Below, one piece after another: positions 1-11,008 of a DNA stretch of 64,000 nucleotides (within the stretch, counting starts at the first letter, position 1; every line of letters begins with the position of its first letter). The notes under the pieces are model-generated. The model was not told where the DNA came from. It saw only the letters and a program-made list of their open reading frames with translations, and made no database searches. Location: assembly GCA_021397835.1 (NCBI GenBank), contig JAJFZO010000863.1, positions 3,100,001 to 3,164,000 of the forward strand, given 5' to 3'. The translations under genes and the position numbers were made by a program. Source of the DNA: Moringa oleifera. Lineage: Eukaryota > Streptophyta > Magnoliopsida > Brassicales > Moringaceae.

Positions 1-249
1 GTTTTGGAGCGTCAACTTGTAAACAAGAATCGGGAGGATAAGGGAAGCTTTCTGAGATTTTACGTCCATGAAAGCTACAACGCTGGCTGGGTTAGCTTGT
101 AAAGGATTAGGAAAGGAAGACCTGGCTCGAAGACTAACCTGGTAAACACGGCAATGATCCAACTCATTAATGCAAAAAGTTGGTGGGCGGCAGCACATTC
201 AAGTGATTCGAGTCCAAATTGGAGGACCCAAACAGAAATTTATCTGACT

Positions 250-265
250 TTCAACCTTATAAATT
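250..265 (+). promoter_or_regulatory. TATA-box block of the small-peptide gene
   Basis: The 16-base string TTCAACCTTATAAATT contains a TATA box (258-264) about 110 bases before the ATG at 374. The identical 16 bases occur on the minus strand at 48729-48744, ahead of the second member of the same small-protein family. A pyrimidine-rich leader with a (CT) run at about 342-357 follows, and there is no ATG between the TATA box and the start codon. The role as core promoter is inferred from position and from conservation between the two loci. Confidence 0.6.
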
Positions 266-373
266 GTACCCAGAATTGAACTTGTTCATCATTGCATACC
301 CATTTCTCTTCTACTTCCTTGCTCTTTCAAAGCTAAATCTCCTCTCTCTCTCTCTCTGTAGTGTGGTAAAGAG

Positions 374-490
374 ATGGATAGAATGCAGGCCATAAGGTTC
401 TCCACCGAAGTAGCACCGCTGCAATTCATCTTTTTCAATAGGAGGAGGCCGTTGATGAACAGACTGGCTACCATTGTGGAGGAAGAATGA
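374..490 (+). CDS. Small conserved peptide, 38 aa (TEVAP / LATIVEEE family)
   Basis: A short plus-strand frame from ATG 374 to TGA 488-490 encodes a basic peptide with central TEVAP, then RRRPL, and ending LATIVEEE. The same ordered blocks (QA-R-TEVAP-F-I-RPL-LATIVEEE) occur in the 71-aa protein at 48350-48565 (-), and the two loci share their TATA block. That is strong evidence that both are real genes rather than chance ORFs. This copy stops directly after the EEE where the other continues with KDF and about 33 more residues. The sequence before the ATG ends in TCTCTCTGTAG, which could be a splice acceptor, so a 5' UTR intron is possible. No signal peptide or membrane segment is visible. 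I recognise the family as conserved small plant proteins but know no firm function. Confidence 0.7.
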   Translation: MDRMQAIRFSTEVAPLQFIFFNRRRPLMNRLATIVEEE

Positions 491-1750
491 GATAGCCGTT
501 GCCATTTATGGGCCTCTCTTCTTTTCGCTCTGGAAGGCTCCCCATTGCTTTTATCAGATTTGGGGCTCATGGTAGCTTCTGTTCAACAGATATCCAATGC
601 TTTCTTCTGCTTACTGGTCATTATACTTGAAGGATTTGCAGAAATAAAGAACCATGGTGATGGCAGGTCATGGCTCCACATTTTAGTTTTTGGTCTTTGA
701 GATAGAATGGATAAAGCCCTCTTTTTGCCAGATATTTAGTCTTGTTTCATCTCTTTTTCCTTTTGTTTTTTTTCTTGATTCGTTTTTGGTGTGACTGCTA
801 CTGGCAAGGCATGTCATGTGGCCATCTCGATGACCAAGTTCCAGGTTTGGACTTTCCACCTGAAACTTCAAAGGATTTGAAATCTGGCTAAAACATTCGA
901 AAGTACTTGGGACTTGGGACATCGAACTATGTACTTCACCAATATTTTCTTACGACAAAAAAGAAATTCAAGCGACTTTTATCATTATCTAAATGATATT
1001 CTCCACTTTATCATTTCAAGGGCATAACTTGATCTGCTAGGCATCAACCCTCGCTTTGCATTCAGAAAAAGGGAAGAGAAGATTACTCGGTTGAAACACC
1101 AAGACATAAAAGGACCCTCCTGTTCCATTCACATTAACATGAGCTAGTATTTATCAATGACTGTGAGCATACAGATCAAAATCCTCATGCCAAATCTCAG
1201 GTTACACCAAATATGATTACAGAACGATCAAGCTTAGTTTCTAGTATAAGTCTAGACGTAAACTAGGAAAGAAAGAACCCTCTGATGGAAAATCACTTGA
1301 CATCTTTAAGAGCTTGACGTGATTCATGAGCAAGCAGCTGATACTTTTTATCTATGTAAACATAAACTTGAGTTTGTTTGGTTTGGATAAGAGATGAAGT
1401 ATCAAGTTTCCAGGCATATGTGACAAAATTGAACTTTTGATATCCATTTTCTTTTTTCAGGTAGATATTACATTGTATTTTCTACATTGAATCTTGAGGA
1501 ACTTGAATGCACGCTTTACAGAAGATGTTGAATTAAGGCGCGTAACTATATACATGCATAACAGCATACAACAATGGACTACATGGGCGTCAACACCCCA
1601 CACTTCAAAATAATTCAGTGGAGGGAAACTCATTGATACCATACCTCCTGAGCAATGCCAAGCACCCATGAACAGTTCCATGCCTCTTTGGCAAGGACAC
1701 AGTGATTCCATCAGGAAGGAAAAATGGGCCCATTCAGATGCTACCAGCCA
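491..1750. other. Intergenic, 3' flanks of two genes facing each other
   Basis: This is the 3' flank of the small-peptide gene (+) and the 3' UTR/flank of the IF2 gene (-). I see only short shadow ORFs here and no RNA gene, repeat or mobile element. Confidence 0.6.
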
Positions 1751-4700
1751 CTACAACTTAATTCCCGCTCCCTCTAAAGCAGCTGCCACTGAAGCTGATG
1801 CCTCTTCAAGAGTTCGCTTCTTCTGAACTGCATTGAAGGCCTCAAGAATATCTCCTTCCTCCCAATCATTATAATCTTCCATCGCAATACCACATTCTAA
1901 CCCAGCATTCACCTGTCCATAGGGAACAACATAAGAGAGAAAGGACAACAGCAAGCATGCCAAAAGTACTTTACCAGTAGCCAGTCATATTCAAGTGTTT
2001 TTCAAGGAGCAGCTCAAAATCACTAGGGCTGAGTGAGCTGTAAGCCTCCTACCGAACAAGTGATCTTCTACACTCTTTTTAATTTATTTTTTTTTGGGCG
2101 GGAAAAGTTGAATGCAGTCCAACATCTTACTTATAGACAGATTAAAAGCCAAAAGGTTTACTACAATTCGTACAGGTATCTTCTCCCCAGCTAGTAAAGT
2201 GACCTGATATAAAACACATGAGTAAATCCAAAGGCCCCTAAGATGTTAGACCCAAGAAAGCAGCCATGGAATGCACGTATGATATATTTATCTGAATTAA
2301 AGAGAAGGGTAAAAAGAAGTGTTATAAAAGTGAGAAAGGCACTAGTAAGAACAAGCAATTAATATTCATCATCAAAATTCACCAACTTGAGGCAACCAAG
2401 TGAATTAGCATCTCTGACCACCTCGTTTGATGTAGCACACAGAGAGGGCCCATATATCTCTCTTGTGAATAGTTAGTAACAAGGAAGCTTGATTTTCTTT
2501 TTAATTTTATCTTTTCAAGATTCTTTTTCTTTTTTCAAAAAAGTCTATGAGGAAACAAGAAACACTTGTGAATATATCAGAAGATTTTATTGGAGAATCA
2601 CTGAAGAAATTTACCAGTCTTTAGATTTTCTCATGAATAGATTGGAACTGAAATCCATGTAAATTGCACCTAATGAAACAAGAACAACCTGAATTCTAGT
2701 CATCATCACTATAAATCCAAACTCAGCTTTCTAATAGTTGAGAATGGATTTATGACTCTCTATTGGTTTATTAGGCTAAAGCAGGTGCTGACACGTGACA
2801 TTTGAACGGTTTTTAAAGAACCAAGGGTCAAATGACAGGACCTAAATTGTTCTTGGCATAGTTTCAGTTCAAACTGAATGTTTTGGACTAATAGCCAGCA
2901 TGAAACCATTTAGGATGCTTGGGCATTCAAAGTTTTTAAATAGCATGAGATTTACATCAGCAGCATAAGAAGTTGCACAGAAAAAAGATTTGTATCCTCA
3001 GCATGAAGATATACTTGGTGCATAACTGCACACGGGTATGTACTGAAACAAAACAAAGCCATGGTTGTTTTAGAATCATACCTCTTTAACAATTTCCTTA
3101 ACTCGCCTCAAGGAATCAAGTACACCAACATAGACTATTTTGCCATTTCGAGTGACTCGAATGCCACAACCTTTCGCTACTTTTCCCTCCGTTACCATGC
3201 ATCCAGCAACACGACCACTTCCACTGCTGAAAATAGCCCGGACTTCCGCAGAGCCAATTTTTACTTGTTCCTACCAATAGAAAGCAGTAAATCTTCCACA
3301 AATAAGAAATTCAGCAAGCAGTTAATCTTCACCAAAAAAAAAAAAATCACGAAAATTTGGACACACTCAAAAGAAGCCAAATCTTCAAACCAAACAGATC
3401 CTAGGCTCATTTATGGGCAACAATCATCTTATTATGCAGTCTAGGTTTTTAAGGCAAGCGCGAGGGAGGAAGGGTGTTGCCGACAGCTGCACATAGTGAT
3501 GCTATGATCCCTCTCTGCTGCCAGACGAGAACCAAAATAGAGAGAATTGCAGTATCATACAGGACCAGCAGACAGACTCAAGTTGAAGATGGCCAACTAA
3601 AATGAAGGCTTGAAAGTGCAAGGTTGAAAACCGAGAGAAACAACATATAACCAATGACTTAGCAGAGTATATAGTGCTGTTATAGCTTAGTAAAATTATG
3701 TGACTAATTGGGACTCAAGCTTTGTTTGGTTGATGCAAAAAATCAAGGCCAAACATGATTTGAAAATTACATACAAAATGTGTTATACAACATGTTTAAC
3801 ATGACACAAACAACAGCCCACCAAAACCAATGGTGATGATGGAGATGATCATGATCATGATGACAAGACAGGACTTCGATGGAAAAGCCAGGTCCCAACT
3901 CGTATATTTTGGAGGTTAACAGACTTGGCAAATAGACAGACACTGAATTTGGCTTACAATTGAAAACAACTCAATACAGCCGGACACATACTGTTGACTG
4001 AACACCATCTACAAGCTGCTGCATCAGATTGGATAGAATGAAAATGGCATAACAGAACTAACCTCAACAGGCTCTAGAAGTCCCTCCATAGCATTACGTA
4101 CATCATCAATAAGTTCATAGATAACTCTATATAACCGAATCTCAACACCTTTGTTTTCTGCATAACTCTTAACAGACCCTGGCACTTTGACATTAAATCC
4201 AAAAATAATGGCTTTGCTAGCGACCGCAAGATCAACATCACTGGTGCTTACATCCCCTGTTGCTTGCAAGAGAAACTTCAATGTGACATTATCTTGAGGG
4301 AGTACCTGCAAAGCTTGTCTGACAGCTTCAATGGATCCCTAGTCATGATAACAAGACTTGAATTAGTTCAATGTACACTAAAAATGCCATTAGCGAATAT
4401 ACATATCAATTTACATTCAGATTCAAGAATTGGTTAAATACAATGCCAGCTTGAACCAAATCCATAGATTAGGGTAATCCATATGACACTGTTTTTCTTT
4501 TTTAAAAAGAGGTATGTTTCATCAAATGTAAAAGCAACTAGTTAGACGAACATGATTGACATGACATCTCTGAGTAATAAATATATTCTTAACCATTCTG
4601 GATGCAAATTGACAATCAAAGTACTGATGCTTCAGAGTAATTACCACAGAGAACAAACATACTTAAGTTATTGTCAATTTTATTTCAATCTTCTATACTA

Positions 4701-7700
4701 TCAGAAGAACAATGGTTACTAGTGCAAAAGATAAAAGAAAATATAGTTTCTGAATTAAACTAAAAAGAATTTATTCAGAATAGTTGCAAAGAAGAAAATG
4801 TACATAAGTTAATGCAAATCTTATTTCAATCTATTAGAAAGGTATATTATGTTTAGGATGCTTACAGTCATGCCATTTTGCGGGCTAGTACGAGAGTACT
4901 TTAGTGCAAAACCATGAACACTTTATAAGCATATCTTGGGTCTTTCCTCTGAATCCCCACTATGGTGGACTAAAACCATGAACCACTTCATCATTGAAAT
5001 AGATAAAAATATTGGGCTCTTTGTAGTGGAGGGAGGATACCTAACCAGCACTCTTGATCATTCCGATGGCAGTCCAATGTAATTAGTTATATGATATGTA
5101 AAGGTCAAGTCATCTACGATCTCCAATAAATACATCTTGATTATAATGCAAACCACAAAAAGCAAACTAAATTTACTGAGATAGGCAACTAATATCATTA
5201 ATTAGATGATACAAAAAGGATAATCATGTAATATCATTAATCGGATGATAAAAAAAAAAAAGTCACAATCCACCTTCTTGGTCAAAGTAAGTGCTGATGA
5301 GAGACATTTGATGCAATCTCACAAATTAATGAGCAAGGTAGTGATACTGAAAGTCCATGATAGGGGTCATAAGATGGATATCATACCTGAACATCAACCT
5401 TCAAAATAATATTAAGCTGATGCAAGTCTAATCCAGACAGCTTTCCTGCTGAAATTGCAGAAGCTAAAGAAGACAGAGTGACCTTCCCATCTCCAGCCTT
5501 TTCTGATATTCGTTCGTTCCGCAATGACTCAGCACATGCCTCTGCCTTTTGACGTGCCATGTCAAGGGAGGCGACAACTTCGAATTCATCACCAGCAATT
5601 GGGACATTGCTCAACCCAATGACCTGAGAAGAATGCCGGATCTTCTTAGAGGAAGTTCTAAATGAAGGGCATACGGCAATTACAAGACTGACTAACTGGA
5701 GAAAGCAGAGTTAACAAAGACTACAAAAAGCATGTGGAAGTAACTTTTTCTTTCCGCAAGGGCGGATTAACAAGGGGAAAATAATTAAGCTCTAATTGAA
5801 ACATGAAAGTTAAAGCATAAGCTGGAATAATAGAACCCAAGCCCAATAGAGTAGACTACAACCGTTCTCAAATGATGATCAATATCCAATTTTCGAATGA
5901 AATATGCCTCAAAATTACCTTTTCCTGGTACAAGACACAAATTGGAAATGCAAAACATCTAATGAGGTGCCTGCAATCCTTGGCTGTCCATGAAGACACA
6001 GGCACAGGAGGTATCTTTGGTCAATTGCAGAACAATGGACTAAGAAAGAACTTAATAAGAGGATCCCATGATAGCTTCTTGTCTAGATACAGGCTTTATT
6101 CCTTCTCTTTTCTTTTCTTTTTTTCTTTTCTATTTTGGCCAGTGGGTCGGATACCACACATCAGAAACTACAAGCCCTAGCTATGGCTCAAATGCCATTT
6201 TTTCCATTCTTTTTCTTTCACATGATGCTTGGAGAAATTTGAATAGGACTGTAGGTACTGGATACCTTTCCCTCATCATGAATGCTTCATAAACGGAAGA
6301 GTTGAGAATCAACACATATAAAACAGAAGTACAAGGAAAAAGGTATAACCTGCACGGGTAAAGATGGTCCAGCTTCATCAACACGATTTCCGTCATCGTC
6401 AAATAAAGCTCGTACCTAAACATAGGCAAAAAGAAATAATACTTCAAGATCCATCATAAAATTAAACATTTCAGATCCACATTACACTCAGAATTTATTC
6501 TTAAATAAAGTTTCTAGAATTGAGAAACTTCAATATGACCTTTCCAAAGGCTTCTCCACAAACAACAATATCCCCTCTTTTAAGCGTCCCATTTTGCACA
6601 ATAAATGTAGCAACTGGTCCTTTAGATTTATGAAGACCTGCCTCAATAACTGTACCCTTTGCATTTCTGTGAGGATTAGCCTTCAAGTCTTGCAACTGAA
6701 ACAAATCAAAGTAAGGTCAGAGCACAAAGACTGCAGTAGATAAAATAGGGGGAAAGGAGGGAGAATGAGGGACTACAAATGTGTGGACAATTTGAGAACT
6801 AATTCATTCTTGAACAGATTTAATGAGGGCAGCAGCTCCACATCTTCGTGACTTTTTTTTTTTTTTTTTGGCTGTATCAACCACATACTGTTGATACCTA
6901 ATGCTATCGTTACTTCATCTGGGATGCTTGACGATATAAACTGACTCACTACAAGGTATCTCAGACGAGGTCAAACCAAAGTTTGTGCTTTGAATGATAT
7001 CAACTAACAGCTGTCAACTTTAAAGAGGAAATGGAGCACATATAGAAACATAACAATGCAAAAAGTAGAAGACTAGATAGGACTCTCTAACGTCTGACTG
7101 GTTCAATTGGATGAATTCGTCAAGTCAAGGTCAAAGCACGTAGCAGTAAAGATGGTGCATTGCCTGTTTATTTAGAGTGGAAGTATTATTTTGCTCTGAG
7201 CAACAAGTATTATCAAAACTAGCATAGTTGAACAGGTGCAATAGCTAACTTACTTCTGCAACAAGCATAACTGTCTCCAATAAATCATCTATGTTCTCCC
7301 CTTTGAGAGCACTAATCTGTTAAAGTAGAAACAAAAAGGATTATGCATGAAAGCTATAGAGCAAGAAAGAAAGATCGAATAACAATAAAGAATAAAAACC
7401 TGAACCATTGGGATGTCACCACCCCAATCTTCAGCCATGAGACCAATGGAAGAAAGCTCTTGCATGACTCGTTCAGGACTAGCTCCCTCTTTATCAATCT
7501 GGTATGTTTAAAGAAATAAGATTAAGAGTCAGCAAGTCTTGATGTAAACATCCAACAAAGAGGAAGAATTGCTAAGTGCCAGTGCTTTGCCATCTTTTGG
7601 ATCTGAGGTTGCAGGACAATAACATATCAATCCAGGAAATATACCTTATTTATTGCTATTACAATCGGAACCCCAGCTGCTTTGGCATGAGCTATGGCCT

Positions 7701-10051
7701 CATTTGTTTGAGGACGGATCCCATCATCAGCAGCAACCACAATGATTGCAATGTCAGTCACCCTTGTTCCACGAGCTCTCATTGCCCCAAATGCCTACAG
7801 GAGTGCATATTACAGATGTCATCTAAAACCAAGCAAGTTACTGTTCTTCACTGAGTTTTATGTAACACCAGACAAGCAAGAGTCATAAGCAGCCAAACAA
7901 TGAGAATGGACTTTTTCTCTTTGGCAAGGCATATGGAAAGTTGACAATTGTGTTTAAATGACGAGTTTACCTCATGTCCAGGAGTATCAAGGAAAACACA
8001 TGGTTGTGACTTTCCATCAACAGGTACTAACACCTTATATGCTCCAATTCCTTGTGTAATCCCACCTGCTTCTCTGGCAGCAACCTGGAAATATTTGGCT
8101 GTCAGGATCATTTGAATCGTGTATATGAAGTGCCAGAACCAAGTGAATTTGGCTGAAGATCAATAAATGCAATATCATCTTTGTCATACCAAGTCACAAT
8201 CTCTATCTGGACAATCATTCTAATGATAACCGTATCTTACAATGAAAAAGAATAAATAGGCCAAAATCACCTATATTAAGGCCTGGCAATTACTCTAGGT
8301 ATGAAGGACAAATAAATTGAAAAGGAGTATTGGGATCATCAAGTGTCCTGGTACCTTGCTTTTTCGGATATAATCCAAAAGAGTAGTCTGCACAGTAGAT
8401 AAAATGAGAAAACTTTAGAAAAGCTCCATCAGGAAAAGTGGTATTCTATAGTAACACCAAAACTAAAAGCTAGAGGAATTAAGATGAAAATAATTCAAAT
8501 ATCCAACCAAAAGAAAAATTGTAGGATGTCACCACCTACCTTTCCATGATCCACATGACCCATTATAGTAAGGACAGGAGGCCTGTCCTCTAACTTGTCC
8601 AAGTCATCTTCATCAAGAATTTCCTTCTTCTTGGCCATTTCTTCTACTTTAATGGGATCAACATCAAGGACTTCCACCTGATGCTCTTTACAAATCATCT
8701 TCACGATGTCTTTGTCTAAAGTTTGCACCCCGTCAGGTTTTATCCCTTTTGAGTATAGATACCCAAGAATCTCACCTTCACTGATTGCCAATCTGTAGGC
8801 TAACTCCTCTATCAACATACCTTTTTCCTCTACCTCTAAAATTTCTACCTTAACAGGAGCGGCCTCTTTAGCAGCCTGGAGTCTTGCTGCTTTCCTACTA
8901 GCTTTATTCCATTTCCTCCCTTTCCTACCTGTAGACGCACCAGGAATGGTAACATTGAGTTCTGATGTCTCCTCATCAGGAATCTCAATGTCATCATTAT
9001 CAACAATCCTCCTCCGTGGTCCTCCAGCTGACACATTTTTCTTACGATGTTCATCCTTGAACTTTCCAGGGGGAGGGCCCTTTACTGGTTTAGTAGGGGC
9101 TAAAGCAGCCTGAGCAATCAGAGGATCAATCACAGGTTTCTTTGATGCAAATTTATCAATCAAAATAGGCTTCCTTTCGTTACTTTTTGTGTCTGAATCA
9201 GACCCATCTTTCAAGATAGGTTTCTTTCTAGCTAGAGGAGGAGCTACTGATGGCTTTGTTTGTAACTTTGGTTGAGGTCTCAAAGGTGGCTGAGGGGGTC
9301 TCAATGGAACACCAGGTCGAGACTCCTCAGTCACCCCTCCTCCCATCCTAGATTCCTCCTTCAAAGCCCCATTATCAATCTTAGGAGACTCAGTGACAAC
9401 CCTTTGCACTGCCGCAACCGTGTCCCCTTTCCGCCAGACACTCTTCAAAGTTTTGGTCTTCCGAGTGGCCTGTGCATTCACTTGCTTATTATTTTTTGTA
9501 TAACTAGTACTTGTATTAGACTGTACCGGTTTACCCACATTTCCATTCTCTTTTCTGACCGGCCTTGAAGTCTCCAATTTTTCAGCCTTCTGCAGCACCT
9601 CACCAAGTGACTCAATCACCTTACTCCTCTCTTCCTCGTCTATCCTCTCCACAATAGATGACTCCCCACTAATCCCGGATGTGTCCCAAGACACCGAATT
9701 CACCCCCAAAACTGTTTCCCCTTTGGCTCCTGATGACTTCAACACAGGCTTAGGAGCTGGCTTAAGGACAATTTCAGTATCATCATCATTATCTTTACTT
9801 CCTCTAAACGTGTTAGAATCCGATGAGACTGCATTGCCTTGGTCGGCAATGAAATCAGTTGTGGTTGTAGTAACCGAATATCTACAGAGCCATTTCTTTG
9901 TGCCCCTGAAATTTCGCTTCGACAAGGAAACTCTCCTGACAAGTGAATAAGATGATTCTGATGAACTGGTACCAGCTACACTAGCACTTCCTAGACTAAC
10001 CAGCGAAGCCAGAGAAGGCATTGTACCTACTAGAACCAGCATGGATACCAT
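1751..10051 (-). CDS. FUG1: Plastid translation initiation factor IF2 (bacterial type, FUG1-like)
   Basis: This is the GTPase that places initiator tRNA on plastid ribosomes. Twelve coding exons join in frame: 8540-10051, 8355-8387, 7981-8084 extended to 7971, 7645-7794, 7400-7498, 7254-7316, 6540-6695, 6350-6415, 5387-5623, 4063-4338, 3082-3270 and 1751-1912. They give 1018 aa, close to the length I recall for Arabidopsis FUG1. Exon 1 holds a Ser-rich transit peptide, a long charged and Pro-rich linker and an IF2 N-terminal domain ([12 protein letters not shown]). GTPase motifs are GHVDHGK (498-504, P-loop), DTPGHE (548-553), NKID (602-605) and SAL (638-640). Domains II-IV follow. Intron 1 falls directly after the P-loop lysine, and exon 2 has only 33 bases. 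The start at 10051 is favoured because [17 protein letters not shown] matches the family N-terminus. All key residues are intact. Confidence 0.96.
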
Positions 10052-10063
10052 GTAAAAGTAATA

Positions 10064-10226
10064 CTAAAACGAATATTCTCACCAAAGCATTCAATTCCTC
10101 TAGCTATCCCTTCCCTCTACAGTTCCATCACATCCCGTGGAAATTATTGCGACTGGAAACAGAATTTCTTCAAGTTCCCAAAGGAATTAACTTTCACGGA
10201 ATTGATATCAAAGGGAACAACCTTAC
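10064..10226 (-). other. Probable 5' UTR intron of the IF2 gene
   Basis: Upstream of the IF2 ATG on the minus strand there is a good donor (GAGAG/GTAAGG, cut at 10226) and an acceptor (CGTTTTAG, ending 10064). Together they make a 163-base intron that ends 12 bases before the start codon. The intron would remove three tiny upstream ORFs starting at 10133, 10128 and 10090 (reading M-stop, MEL-stop and MLW-stop). It is inferred from splice signals only. Confidence 0.5.
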
Positions 10227-11008
10227 CTCTCTCACGAACAATTGATGCTTTCAGGTCAGTTATTGTGTTCAAGAGAAAGAGAGAACAAGAAGAGAGGAAA
10301 TGAGAAAAGTTCTGTGGTGGGAGAAGAGTCAGGATATAAGGTGGTCGTGACGGGAAAAGCTAAATTAGTTGGGTTTGGGCATCTGTGGGTGTGGCTGCTT
10401 CTCTGCCTGTCATATTTTTAGTTTTGTGATAAGGCCACCAAAAATTAAGAAATAATAAATAAATTTAAAAAATAAAGAAATTTTTTCCGTCCGCCAATAT
10501 TTTCTAATAATTTGTGTTTACATATTAAGAACTTTATTATAATGTTATGCAATAAAATAGATTCAACTAGAAATTGTGTTAGCTTCAATGAAATATAAAT
10601 TTATTTCATTGTTAATTAATCAATTTGAACAAAATTTATATATTTTTCAATGATTAAAATTCATATTAATTGCATGAAAAGATGTTGTTAAGACAGCATA
10701 AATATAATTTTAAATATGTATGCAAAAATATTTTAATATTTTACAAAATTATCGAAAATATTTTCTGATAAGTATTGCGTAGTCCCTTTTCAATGAATTA
10801 ATTAAAAATAAATATTGAATTTTCCATAAACCATGTGCTGTGTAAACACTGAAAATGAGGCTTGACGTCAAGGGGCCCGCGGAGCTGTCGAGGGTGAAAC
10901 TGTTCAATTAGAAAAAGAAAATATTTCAGAAAACGAAATTAGACTCTGAAGGTGCTTGAGTCGAAGGAGAAACTGAGCTTGCAAGGGGAACGGGGAGGAA
11001 GAGGAAGG
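10227..11008. promoter_or_regulatory. Divergent promoter region between IF2 and the C3HC zinc-finger gene
   Basis: About 0.8 kb separates the IF2 leader (-) from the ATG of the next gene (+). The middle (10430-10850) is very AT-rich. The sides next to each gene are more balanced, as expected for two leaders and core promoters. No ORF or mobile element is visible. Head-to-head order is also how I recall the Arabidopsis pair At1g17220/At1g17210, so shared regulation is plausible but not shown. Confidence 0.5.

Noticed and set aside
289..570. 93-codon minus-strand ORF opposite the small-peptide gene
   Set aside because: It is the antisense of the 38-aa frame at 374-490, which is supported by a homologue and a shared promoter block. 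The minus ORF has no recognisable motif.
3061..3444. 127-codon plus-strand ORF
   Set aside because: It overlaps IF2 exon 11 on the opposite strand and contains homopolymer-coded lysines. There is no homology pattern.
10952..11008. Possible longer N-terminus of the C3HC protein
   Set aside because: The frame is open upstream of ATG 11009 but has no ATG, only GTG/TTG codons, so the start was kept at 11009.
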